The position numbers and the translations under genes are program-made. From Rhabditoides inermis (lineage: Eukaryota > Nematoda > Chromadorea > Rhabditida > Rhabditidae), in the NCBI GenBank assembly GCA_963966185.1, contig CAWZYM010000151.1:1397501-1461500 (forward strand): a stretch of DNA of 64,000 nucleotides, read 5' to 3'. A model generated the notes under the pieces. That model was not told where the DNA came from. It worked only from the letters and a program-made list of their open reading frames with translations, and searched no databases. Shown here in pieces: positions 1-11,060 of this stretch; position 1 is the stretch's first letter, and each line of letters opens with the position of its first letter.

Positions 1-1384
<1,384 letters not shown>

Positions 1385-4198
1385 GGGTCGACTTCTCCCC
1401 GATGAGACTCTCTTCAGCAACTTCTCACGACTCGAACATGAGTGAGTGGATACAGTAGCTTACGAATGTGTTATGTAATGTTATGACTTTGTTTGAAAAA
1501 TTTTAACTGTTGTGAAGTTTCAGATTCTAGTACATAAGAAAATAAATAGGCTGAGTGAGAAATGAAAGAGAGAATAAGAGAACATAAACTCTTCCAGAAT
1601 CCTTTTTTCCTCCCCTCCGATCGCTACTTGGATCGAACTCGGACAAGTGAACAAGAAAATGCTGATGGATATATGCGAGAGTGAGTTGATATTATTGATT
1701 GACTATCGAGTTTTGAGTTTCTAGACGAGCGGTGTGTTGTCGTAGAAACTAACACTGCGTCGCAGAGATGCTTTCAGTGCAGGTATGGCGCAGTGGTATG
1801 TTGCGCGCACTACAGAATTACCAACGAGGGTTCGATCCTCTCACCGGCCGTCGCTTGGAATGTGATGAGAGATTTCGGACACTGGGCTCCGATTGATAAT
1901 GAGCGACACAATTCCGATCTGATTCCACTTTTTCTCCTTTTTACGATCTCCTCATACATAAATGTTATTGATTTATCGATCGATTGCAGACCAGCTCTAT
2001 GACGACGATTATCTGGCTGCTCTTGAGAAGGAGAACTTCGACCTGGCATTCCACCACCACATAGATCTGTGTCAAGTGAGGGGAGCAGAATCAGTTAGTC
2101 AAGCCGTGTAATCAAAATATTATATGCGTGAACTATTGTCCTCATGTGCGACCTTGCCGCAAACTCACTCTCATGATATCTATAATACCATAATTCTCTC
2201 ATAGGTTGGCATCCACCACAGTCTGCGCATCCCCCGCCTGCTATGGACCATGTCGATGGCCCCCACCCGGTATGGATTCGTGCGCGCCGGACTCCCCGCC
2301 ATGACAAGCATTGTACCCGGTCAGATACAGTACCCAGCCTTATGGAACATTTATTTATTAGCACAATATGGAAAGAAATAACCCAGAACGGGATCCAAGG
2401 GGTTGCAAACTCCAAAGCAGCTTGATCCCTGTCCCGAAAAAGCCTTCTTTGAGATATGTGCGAATGAGGAGAGTTATGTTATCTGTTGAGATGAATAGGA
2501 ATAGGGAATGAAGAAAGGGAATGAGAATAGGGAAAGGAGGAATAGTGGGTGATAGAACGATTTGAGGTCTGTCGGTGGACTCCATGCACATGTCGTTCTA
2601 CGAGAGACTCAAGAACACGGTGGCAGAAGTGGGGCTGGAGATCGTCATGGCACGGTGGGCGGTATTCTATTCTCTCTCTCTCTCCCCTCTCTCTCTCTCT
2701 CTTCTACCTTGTTACAAAAAGTTCTAGATTCCAATCCGAGCTGACCGAAATGCTGCGACAGAAATACGGCTCCGACTTTCCTCATGTGAAGGAGCTCGCA
2801 AAGACGGTGGGTACAGACAACCTAACCTTACCTGGAATTAATAACGTAAATACGACACAATTGTCGGATACATTTTACAAACTCATTATCAATAATTTCA
2901 GAGTGAAGTTGGTAATTGTTTTTATCACAAATCAATGGCACCCAGTACTAATCAATAACTCTCAGGGTCGTGCTATGTTCATGAACGCAGATGATGTCAT
3001 CGATTTCCCCGTGCCGGTCACTAACAAGGTATACGGTACAAAAAGAGAGGAGATCGTTGTGGGACCCAAAGTTCATTTTAACATGTTTGAATATGAACTA
3101 TAACTGTGAACTTCAAAAATGGAGTGCATGTATGCGTGTCGGGACCCACTTGTTCCATTCAGATTCACTTCGTGGGTGGGCTCGGAATGGGCGGGAAGAC
3201 GGCAAAGAAACTCGAGGAGGTCAGTCTTCTTTGTTCTTGCTCACATCATAACTGAATAAGGATCAACAAATATTTGCAGCCCTTCCTCTCTTTCGCCTCC
3301 TCCTCTTCCCCTCTGGTCGTCGTCTCATTTGGATCAGTCGCAGTCTCGTCGGAAATGCCCGAATCGTGGAAGAAGGCACTAGTTGACATGTTTGAGTAAG
3401 TCAGGCTTTCGTGGCAGGACCCACATCCTATTTCAGGCGCAATCCTCACGTGTCGTTTGTGTGGAAGTTCGAGGAGGATCTGCCAGTTCCGGATAATGTT
3501 CTGCGTGCGGCGTGGATACCACAACATGATCTACTGGGTGGGCAAGAAAAATGGAAAAAAAGAGTGCTGGTGTTTAAAGGAACAGTGGCGACTTACTTCT
3601 GCAACTAGCTCTCTTGAACGCGCATTACCAATTATGCAAAACATTTGCCGTAGACAGGACTCGAACCGGCGAGGTCTGTGCTACAGCGCACACACGCATT
3701 GAGCCACATAGTAAGTGAACGTGGTTCTTTCGTCTGGGATTATGTGTTCTCTCGCCATTTCTGCATTATTGAAGAGTTCAACGGAATGGAAGTCGTGGTG
3801 GGACCAATTTTGAGTTTGAAATAAAATGTTGCAACAGCGAGTTACAACATTTGAAAGCAACGGATAATCGTTGTTCTTTATCACAAATCGATTAAGATTT
3901 TGGTTTATATGATTCTTTTAAACATTCCGAGTCAAAAATAAGTCGCCAGTGTATCTTTAACATGATTGTGATTCTAATGATTACCAGTAACCACTTTTAA
4001 ACTTATAGAATGCCTGAGAAAGAGGGATATGGGGATCAACCAGCTTTCCCTTGCAGCCCTGCCACAGACGGTGGCGTTCGTCTCGCACGGCGGGATGAAT
4101 TCCCTTCAGGAGGCCATAGCCACAGCCACTCCAGCAGTCTATGTGCCTCTGTTCGCCGATCAGTACAGGAATGCACGACTGGCAGAGTGGCGGTGCGG

Positions 4199-4256
<58 letters not shown>

Positions 4257-5472
4257 TATCTCTCTCTCTCTTTCTTTCTCTTTCTCGCTCATGCACTCTT
4301 TTTCTCTCTTTTCTGTCTTGCACTGTTAGTTTCGTTGCACCCACCTCTCACATTATTGAAATAGTTGAGGCTACCTCTCAGTTGATTTCAATTTTGTTCC
4401 AGTGGATTCGGCATTCCCGTCGAGAAGTCTGATATGTCGGGGGACACCCTCCACAATGCTTTGACCGCCGTTCTCACTAATCCCAAGTATATGAAGGTAT
4501 ACGTTTCGCGACACAAACAAATACATTTAATGACAAACGTTTTCAATTCGTCGGTTGTTCAGCATATAAAATGAGAATTGAAAATATTATTGATTACTCA
4601 ATTTATTGATTACGTTATGTTTTGTATTATTGATTACGTTATGTTTTGTATTACATACGTTTCACAGTTTCAACAAATCAGGGAGTGAATAGGATTTTTA
4701 ATCTTTTTCAGAGTTTCCCTGGAATCTCATATTGACAGTCATTAGTAATTAAGTACCGGTCAGTCTCTTCGAAACACTCCCGAATGCCCCCGAAACACTT
4801 CGGAATTGCCTCTCGAATCGCCCTCAGAACACTCCCGAATTGCATTCGAAACACTCCCGAATACCCCCGAACACTTCGGAATGCCTTGCTATGCCTTCGA
4901 AACACTCCCGAATGGCTTTCGAAAGGACTGACCTCACCTTTAGTAAATCGTACAACATACAACATACCAGCAACCGTCATGCCCATATTGACTTGCAGAA
5001 CATGCGAGAGCTGCAGAAGGTGCACTCGGAGAAGCCAATGACACCCGAGCAGGTGGGAAACACAGCAAAAATACGAATAGAAAAAAGAACGACTAATTCC
5101 AATCAGGTGGCTCTTTACTGGACCAACTTCCACCTGCAATACGACATCGACCTCGACATCCCGCAACTCAATGTGTTCCAGGTAGGAGGGGCGGGGCGAG
5201 AGGGGGCGGGGCTAAAGAGTGCGGGATTGGATATTCACTTCTTCAGCTCTACTGTGTCGATGTGTGGGCTATTCTGATCACAGCTGGACTGGTGGCGCTA
5301 TGGGTACGTTTCGTGACAATCATATAATTATTCGAGCATTATTAGATCGATGAGATTCGGTTTATGAAAACAAATATGTGTGATACTATTGCAGGTGTTT
5401 TCGAAGCTGCCTTCTTTATATTACTGGTCATGTTGCACGATGGCATACAAAGAGAAGGAGAAGGTCAACTAG
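1385..5472 (+). CDS. UDP-glucuronosyltransferase (UGT), 5' end unresolved
   Basis: UGTs move a sugar from a UDP-sugar to small lipophilic acceptors in the ER. About fifteen exons can be chained in frame: near 1385, 1605, 1989 (ending FDLAFHHHIDLC), 2205, 2555, 2727, 2966, 3165, 3281 (VVVSFGSVAVSSEMPESW), 3435 (AAWIPQHDLL), 4057, 4403, 4999, 5107, 5247 and 5395. The exon from 4057 carries the family signature FVSHGGMNS followed by PLFADQYRNA. The acceptor at 4056 rather than 4008 is chosen because it joins QHDLL directly to ALPQTVAFVSHGG, as in relatives. The C-terminus has the expected single membrane span (AILITAGLVALW) and a lysine-rich cytosolic tail ending KEKEKVN. The signal peptide and first exon(s) are not seen. 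Intron-borne tRNA-like and minisatellite repeats interrupt the gene. Family call is firm; the start is not. Confidence 0.9.
1776..1852 (+). repeat. tRNA-like fragment (SINE or tRNA pseudogene)
   Basis: An A-box-like ggcgcagtggta with a perfect GCGC D-stem is followed by a B-box-like gggttcgatcc. The stretch between the D and T arms is several bases too short for an anticodon arm plus variable loop, and the acceptor stem has mismatches. It lies in a UGT intron. I read it as a degenerate tRNA or SINE head, not a working tRNA. Confidence 0.5.
3645..3715 (-). repeat. tRNA-like fragment, reverse strand
   Basis: On the minus strand a tggctcaatgcg A-box-like and a ggttcgagtcc B-box-like sequence are correctly ordered and spaced. 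The acceptor ends do not pair. It sits in the UGT intron between the QHDLL and SHGG exons. Likely a SINE head or tRNA pseudogene. Confidence 0.5.
4201..4282. repeat. (CT)n microsatellite at a UGT splice donor
   Basis: The tract begins within about ten bases of the donor (cg|gtgcgg) that ends the SHGG exon. Confidence 0.95.
4768..4925. repeat. Minisatellite in a UGT intron
   Basis: Imperfect tandem copies of a roughly 20-25 base unit with core cgaaacactcccgaatgcc. At least six degenerate copies are visible. Confidence 0.8.
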
Positions 5473-5513
5473 GCGGTCTATAATAGGCAATAATACTCTA
5501 CTGTGGACTGTGC

Positions 5514-5519
5514 AATAAA
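5514..5519 (+). terminator. Polyadenylation signal of the UGT gene
   Basis: AATAAA, 42 bases after the UGT stop codon. Confidence 0.7.
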
Positions 5520-5947
5520 CACATTACAAGTCAATTTCCTCTCGATTTTTGTGGTTTTGTTTCAGACCTCGGATCCTTGGTGTTTTGATTGGGTTTTTTT
5601 AATTGTGCGACACATTGATCTGCTGATCTGCTGATAATAAATGTTTGATGTGTCATTGAACACCAATAAATATGGAGATTTACAAAATTTCTGTCAGTTT
5701 TTGGTTTTTGCCTTCCGTCACGCGCATTTCTCAAACGAGATTCACCGATGATCTCTCGGGGTCATCCCGAGATCCTGAAAGCAAAAGAAATGCAGTAAGA
5801 GAGTGTGTGGAGAGGAGAGAGTGCAGATAGCGATCGGGATGACCAAATTAGCCGTATTCCGGATAGGGCGTGGGCGGGATCCGGAAGATCAGGTATTTAT
5901 TGAGAGACGGCTGGGCGGATCGAGAAAACGAGACAAGAGAGAGAAGC

Positions 5948-6058
5948 ATGAAGGTCGCGGTCGCAGGTCAGTCTTTTACTTGTTGTATGCAAATTAAACT
6001 TCTTGAAACGTCTATTAAACTGCAAAAAAAAGTGCATAAAATATAGAAATATATATGA

Positions 6059-6089
<31 letters not shown>

Positions 6090-6637
6090 TATTTGCAGTT
6101 CTCGCCCTCATCACTGTCGCCTGTGCGCAGCGGGTGGACGCGGAGGTGAAGAAGGGCCGCGACAACTACGGCATCCGCAAGGTCATCAAGGACGCCAACC
6201 TCAAGATCGACGAGGTACGCACGGCTCCTGTTTCTTCCCGACTGCTCTGTAGTCTCCTCATTCTCCCGCATATACCTTTTCACAGTCTACTTGTCTTTCG
6301 TTTTTCCCCTTCCTCTCATCAGTAGTTAATTTTTAATCATTCAATCAATCAATCGATCGATTTCAGCCGTTCGACCAGAATGGGTACGCGTGCGTGGTGT
6401 GCTCGCAGGTGATCGCTGAGGTGCAGCAGTACATCAAGAGCCACGAGGTAGATCGGTACTTGGAAATCGATAACCAATCGATATTCCAGGCTACCGTGCC
6501 GGAGATTCTGGATCAGGTGTGCTACAACCTGTTCAGCAAGTACGCCACTGCTATGACTGTCTGCGAGGCTATGGTAAGAAAGAGTAGAGAGAGAGGGAGA
6601 GAGCGGGTAGAGAGAGGGTAGAGAGAGTGAGAGAGAC

Positions 6638-6672
<35 letters not shown>

Positions 6673-6815
6673 TTGGGAGAGAGAGCGAGAGAGAGGAGGG
6701 ATGGAGAGAAAGAGACTGTCTGTTTCAGGTGAAGATGGAGCTGAAGACGATCCTTCGTCTCATCGAGGAGGGCACTGACCCCGTCACCGCCTGCCGCGCC
6801 CTCACACTCTGCTAG
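5948..6815 (+). CDS. Caenopore-like saposin-B domain protein, secreted
   Basis: Five exons (5948, about 6094, 6367, 6490 and 6730) chain into a protein of about 110 residues. It begins MKVAVAVLALITVACA, a clear signal peptide. The mature part has the six-cysteine saposin-B pattern: CVVC, then CYNLF, CEAM, and CRALTLC right at the C-terminus. Saposin-like proteins of this size in nematodes (caenopores, SPP family) are amphipathic helical bundles that bind or permeabilise membranes, often in the gut against bacteria; that role is inferred here. Introns 1 and 4 carry GA tracts. There is one domain and no extension, which is the usual family size. Family call is firm; ligand and activity are unknown. 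Confidence 0.9.
6570..6715. repeat. (GA)n tract filling a saposin intron
   Basis: Starts at the donor gtaagaaagag and runs almost to the following acceptor tttcag. Confidence 0.9.
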
Positions 6816-7586
6816 AAATAAAATAATAAGTAGATGTGTACAGAAAGATAATAAAGAAATTCTATCATTTTGTATCTCTCTTTTACATCGGTCTATTCTG
6901 CGCTATCAAGGTACACCGTATGTAAATAACGAACAACATAATTTGAAAACCGCAGCTCTCACACGATTCACGCTTAGTTTCTAAATAATATCGACAAATA
7001 ATTAATTAAATGTTTAATATTGAACGTGCGATGTTTTTGATCAACCCCAAATTTTCAAATTTCCCGCGGATTTTCCCTGAAAGTAATCGCGCGGGAAGGT
7101 GCGATAACGTTGCACACTCTCTTCCTTGCTGTTCGCTCCTTCCACGTACGTTTTGTTGTTTAATTATTTTAATGAGTAACACCTTTTATTGTTATCTCAC
7201 TGTCTTATCTCAGAGTTTGTTTTGATTGCACCCGCGCGTTGCAACTTCTACGATTACGATGAATCATCAATCGATATGTACAATGACGTCATTCCATTAC
7301 GCTGCCCTCTTCCGTCCATTACGTGTTTCGCAACAAGCTAGCTGTAAAGTATAAAAACCGACAATTCCAACGAGACGTTCTCATATTTCGAAATCTCGGT
7401 CTTATCACGTGATAATATAGTGATTGTCATCGCTCACTCACCCCGCAAGTGTGCTTCACTTCGCATGTTTTATTATGTTTGCGCTCGGTATCATGTCATG
7501 ACGGTTTGATAGTCATAGTATGCATTTCTAAATGTCTCTCTAAATTCATTTTAATCTATGAAAAGTCACTCTTGCAGCCCACTGTG
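6816..7586. other. Intergenic, saposin to BAF
   Basis: AATAAA at 6850-6855 is the likely poly(A) signal of the saposin gene. agtataaaaacc near 7349 is a possible TATA-like element for the BAF gene, weakly supported. Otherwise nothing recognised. Confidence 0.4.
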
Positions 7587-8056
7587 ATGTCGACGTCCGT
7601 CAAGCACCGCGAGTTCATCGGAGAGCCCATGGGCGACAAGGAGGTGCGTTATTTCGTTTTCACTATAGTGATTTGTTGTTGTTTATTTGTTTGCCAATCG
7701 ATATGTTGTGTTTTTTAGGTGACGGCGATCGCCGGCATCGGTCCCACCTACGGAACCAAGCTCAGCGACGCCGGCTTCGACAAGGTTAGCTTCTATCAAT
7801 GTTTTCGTTTCGAGACCGATTTGTGTTTGAATTTCCATGTATCGATTGTATTCAGGCGTACGTTCTGTTCGGACAATATCTGCTGCTCAAGAAGGACGAG
7901 GAGCTCTTTGTCGAGTGGATCAAGGTACGGTACTTTGATTATACCGTTTTGCTTTGATTACGGTATGTATGTTTGTAGGAGATCGCTGGAGTGACTGCGA
8001 ACCACGCCAAGTCTGCGTTCAACTGCCTCAACGAGTGGGCCGAACAGTTCATCTAA
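7587..8056 (+). CDS. baf-1: Barrier-to-autointegration factor
   Basis: Four exons (7587-7643, 7719-7784, 7856-7924 and 7979-8056) give exactly 89 residues, the size of BAF in C. elegans and vertebrates. Diagnostic stretches are [13 protein letters not shown], the helix-hairpin-helix [36 protein letters not shown] and the C-terminal [14 protein letters not shown] dimers bridge double-stranded DNA and bind LEM-domain proteins and lamin, and are needed for nuclear envelope re-assembly after mitosis. Every intron has GT/AG ends and the frame closes without any forced join. The ATG at 7587 is chosen because it gives the conserved N-terminus [10 protein letters not shown]. The retroelement about 1.7 kb downstream has no evident functional link. 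Confidence 0.97.
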
Positions 8057-8470
8057 TTTACCAATTCACGGTATTTTCCGTAATAGTTGCAGTTTTACCG
8101 TGTCGCTGCCATTTTCACTAGAACACTCACCCCACGTCCCTCACCAGATTTTTAGAAGCTTACACGTTCAATTGTTATCGCCTGGGTACCTAGCATCTCC
8201 GTGTAAGTATGTGATTTATCACTTATTGTGACTTATCTGATCCTTGGATAAATATTTTTTTGTTCACAATGAGCTCGTCCATATTTGTCTATTTGCCTTC
8301 TTGGTGATGGGTTGCACAGATTGAACACACGTGGGGTGTTCGCTTCGTGCCCACTGTTTATAGCGAGGCGTGTCGCTTTCATCGCCTCTTTTATCATTTG
8401 TTTGCGCACAGAATTACTGTATATCGGGCCCTTCAAAAGGCGGGTTGCCGGAAATGGAAGTCAATTCGAG
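8057..8470. other. Intergenic, BAF to CAP gene
   Basis: Short gap without recognised genes or repeats. Confidence 0.4.
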
Positions 8471-9011
8471 ATGCTTCGTCTACTCGTACTCGCATGCGTC
8501 ACTGGAGCCGGTAGGTTTCTGTAGCATGCAAGGTTACGGTATTTTGGTATTCAGCCGCTCAGATCTGTTCGGTGGGCGGACAGATGACGGACTCGGATAA
8601 GACCAATGTGTTGAAGTGAGTACTGTTGTACTGTATAGGAGTACTGTATAAGAATTCAGCTATCACAATGATATGAGGAATACGATTGCGAACGGGACGT
8701 TTGTGGCGCGTGGAAAGCAGATGCCTTCAGCGACTAACATGAGGAAGATGGTGAGTACTGTACATCCAGTAGACAATGTACGGTATGCAGTTCCGTGTTC
8801 CTGTGGATCCGTAATACGGCCTTAACAACAACATAATGGTACTACCTAAGTTCCCAAGTTCATAATCCAGTAACATATTCTGAATACAGTAATTCTTCAG
8901 AAGTGGGACTGCGATTTGGAGCAGCACGCACAGCAGTGGGCGAATGGATGTGTGTTCAAGCACAGCCAGGGATCGTGAGTCTCTCTCTCTCTTCTCTTCT
9001 TTCTCTCTTCT

Positions 9012-9049
<38 letters not shown>

Positions 9050-9578
9050 TCCCCTCTCTACGAACTCATTCCAGTGGCGAGGGCGAGAACCTCTACACGT
9101 ACATGTCGTCCATGAATGTTTGAATTGCAAGTGGATCCCACCGCGAATGTCTCTTTCAGGTGGACATTGACGGACAGGGCATGAAAGCGTCCAAGATGTG
9201 GTTCAAGGAGTTCCAGGACCACGGATGGTCGGACATCAAACTCACGTCGCAGGTGTTCTCCAGCGGAGTCGGACACGCGACACAGGTGGGAGGAGAGAGT
9301 GAGAGAGAGAAAGGGAGAGAGAGAGAGAGTCTCATAGATGGCGTGGGCGGATACGGACAAGCTGGGGTGCGGGGCTTCGCTCTGCGACGGCGGATCGCGC
9401 GTCCTTCTCGTCTGCCGCTACTCCAAGCCGTCAGTGGGAATCGTTGTGGGACAGAGATTGTCTTCAACATACTTATTTTAGCGGCAACTGGATCAACAGC
9501 AACGTGTACAACCCCGGCTCGCCGTGCACTGAGTGCACTGGCCAGTGCGACTCCCAGTCCAGTCTCTGCGTCGTGTAG
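8471..9578 (+). CDS. CAP/SCP domain secreted protein (venom-allergen-like)
   Basis: Seven to eight exons form a single CAP domain of roughly 210 residues. The start MLRLLVLACVTGA is a signal peptide. Family landmarks are in order: NYHNDMRNTIANG (the HN..R helix), NMRKMKWDCDLEQHAQQWANGC, the Cys-His segment CVFKHSQG, GENLYTY, VGHATQMAWADT (the GH.TQ..W signature), and a cysteine-rich end (YNPGSPCTECTGQC). The splice after YSK is placed so that it reads KPGNW, as in relatives. Nematode SCP-like proteins are secreted; several from parasites modulate hosts, but many free-living worms also have them, so no role is claimed. AATAAA lies at 9652-9657. Confidence 0.92.
8981..9052. repeat. (CT)n tract in a CAP-gene intron
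   Basis: Begins right after the donor gtgagt of the KHSQG exon and reaches within a few bases of the next exon. Confidence 0.9.
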
Positions 9579-9651
9579 ACTACTGTGAATGATGTAGATA
9601 ATGTAACCAATACATTATACTGTGATAGCCTCACTAGCTTGCCTACCTCAC

Positions 9652-9657
9652 AATAAA
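9652..9657 (+). terminator. Polyadenylation signal of the CAP gene
   Basis: AATAAA about 75 bases after the stop codon. Confidence 0.65.
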
Positions 9658-9806
9658 CATTTTCAAAATGATTTTTTTGTAATTGTATTGCGAAATTACC
9701 ACGAAGTGATTGTTGTGCATACAAAAGTGTGCGTATTGTTTGCGATCAACTGCACAATTTCACTGTTTGACTGCATCGCATCAATATTTATGTGTTTGTT
9801 CTATTG

Positions 9807-10105
9807 TTTTGTTTGTTTGTTTACAATCTTCACTCTAACTTTCTCATTATAGGTTTCTACTCTTTTTCCAGATTTTACTTTGGTCGCTACTTTCCTTTCG
9901 TCCGCTGTGGCCCTGCACTGATGAGCGTTCAGGCAGTAGGCCCACCACAGTGGATGTTCTTATTTCGATTCTATTATTTAGTCAGTAACTCTAGATATAG
10001 TACGTTGATGTAGCCTGTCTGCAGGATAATGGGCCGAAACAGGGATTCTGTTTCTTATTTATTTGTGAACTACTTTATCTGCTTTGTCAATTCCTCATTG
10101 TTTGT
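9807..10105 (+). repeat. Left pseudo-LTR of the retroelement
   Basis: By eye, identical over its whole length to 13844-14142. Starts ttttgtttgtttgtttacaa and ends cctcattgtttgt. Confidence 0.93.
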
Positions 10106-10393
10106 AGTTGGTTAGCACATGACTGTGATCTCTCGCGTGTACTACGCAGAGAGGCGCGTCTTGTCTCTTTCCAGCTTTCACTCTTACTTATATTATCTTT
10201 GTCTCTTACTATTTAATTTATTCCGTTACATTTACTTCTTCTAACTGTTTCACATTTTATTCTATACGTTATACTTTCCTGCCCTGCCTTTTATAGGCAC
10301 GTCTGACCTTTTTTGTCGTATAAATCAATATTGTGTATGTATTCTACTACCAGTTATTCTGTCAGTATTACTTCATTTTCTCTCTCACCGTTT

Positions 10394-10584
10394 ACGGCGA
10401 GACTTGCACCGTGCCGACTCCGTTCTCCCTAAGTGCACCTGGGAGAACGCGGCATGCCTTCCTAAGTGCACCTGGAAGGATTGTGCGGAGCTGCTCACCG
10501 TGACCGGCCGGGTACCCTGGCCAGTCGCACAGAGCAGCTCACCCCACTCTAGTCTCATAAATGCACCTTGAGACAGTGAGTGGG
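10394..10584 (+). promoter_or_regulatory. Structured leader: hairpins sharing one loop
   Basis: Three perfect hairpins have unrelated stems and nearly the same 11-base loop: 10422-10448 (gttctccc/gggagaac), 10457-10479 (ccttcc/ggaagg) and 10552-10574 (gtctca/tgagac). The first two loops read taagtgcacct, the third taaatgcacct. The last hairpin is extended by an outer 7-bp stem (cccactc/gagtggg, 10543-10549 with 10578-10584). Between the second and third lies a larger hairpin: 9-bp gagctgctc (10488-10496) with gagcagctc (10532-10540), capped by ggccggg/cctggcc around a uac loop. A weaker relative with a ttgcacc loop begins near 10395. It lies in the element's 5' untranslated part, so a role in translation, packaging or dimerisation is possible. 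Confidence 0.75.
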
Positions 10585-10892
10585 TTTACTTATTCTTCAT
10601 TTTATCTTTCTTTCTCTCTACGAGAAAGTTAGTTTTTCATTCATATTTTTCTTTCATTCATTTCATTACATTTTACCCGTAATATTAGAATCTTTCTTAT
10701 TTCCTTCCCATGCCTGTACTTTTTTGGATCTATTAGTGTTTGGTAGCAGGAGTCACACATCTATACACATTTCTTTCTTTCTTTTATTCTATTTGTTTTA
10801 CTCTCTGGAGGGCTCATGTGGTCCGGGCCCATGACATGTTATTCTTATTTCACTACTGAGGTTGTCATGCAGCCACCTTCGATTGCGCTTTG

Positions 10893-11060
10893 ATGATTCG
10901 GGAAACAGAGATATCCGAGTTGTCATCTAGGCCTGTCGTCGTACATAGGCGCCTATTTAGGCATCCCGCCTCAAGGGTCTCTGAAACCTTTCACTCCTGC
11001 CAAATCCCAATCAAACACACAAACCAAGCATTTAATCACCAAATTCTCTACTACCAGTGA
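10893..11060 (+). CDS. Short leader frame of the retroelement, +1 out of frame with the RT frame
   Basis: A 55-codon ATG frame begins MIRETEISELSSRPVVV and ends NHQILYYQ. It overlaps the start of the long RT frame, which itself has two adjacent TGA codons (10891-10896) just before it opens and no in-frame ATG for more than 400 bases. The composition looks coding (RRLFRHPASR). A single +1 slip near 11040-11060 would join it to the long frame. Either this is the true N-terminus reached by frameshifting, or a one-base mutation has split the original frame. Confidence 0.5.
   Translation: MIRETEISELSSRPVVVHRRLFRHPASRVSETFHSCQIPIKHTNQAFNHQILYYQ

Noticed and set aside
1776..1852. Functional tRNA gene
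   Set aside because: Box A and box B look right but the anticodon region is too short and the acceptor is mismatched.
9807..10105. Hammerhead ribozyme in the pseudo-LTR
   Set aside because: ctgatgag (near 9919) and ccgaaac (near 10032) are present and Penelope elements often carry hammerheads, but they are over 100 bases apart, no proper stem II forms and no stem I is found. A motif search with a covariance model would settle it.
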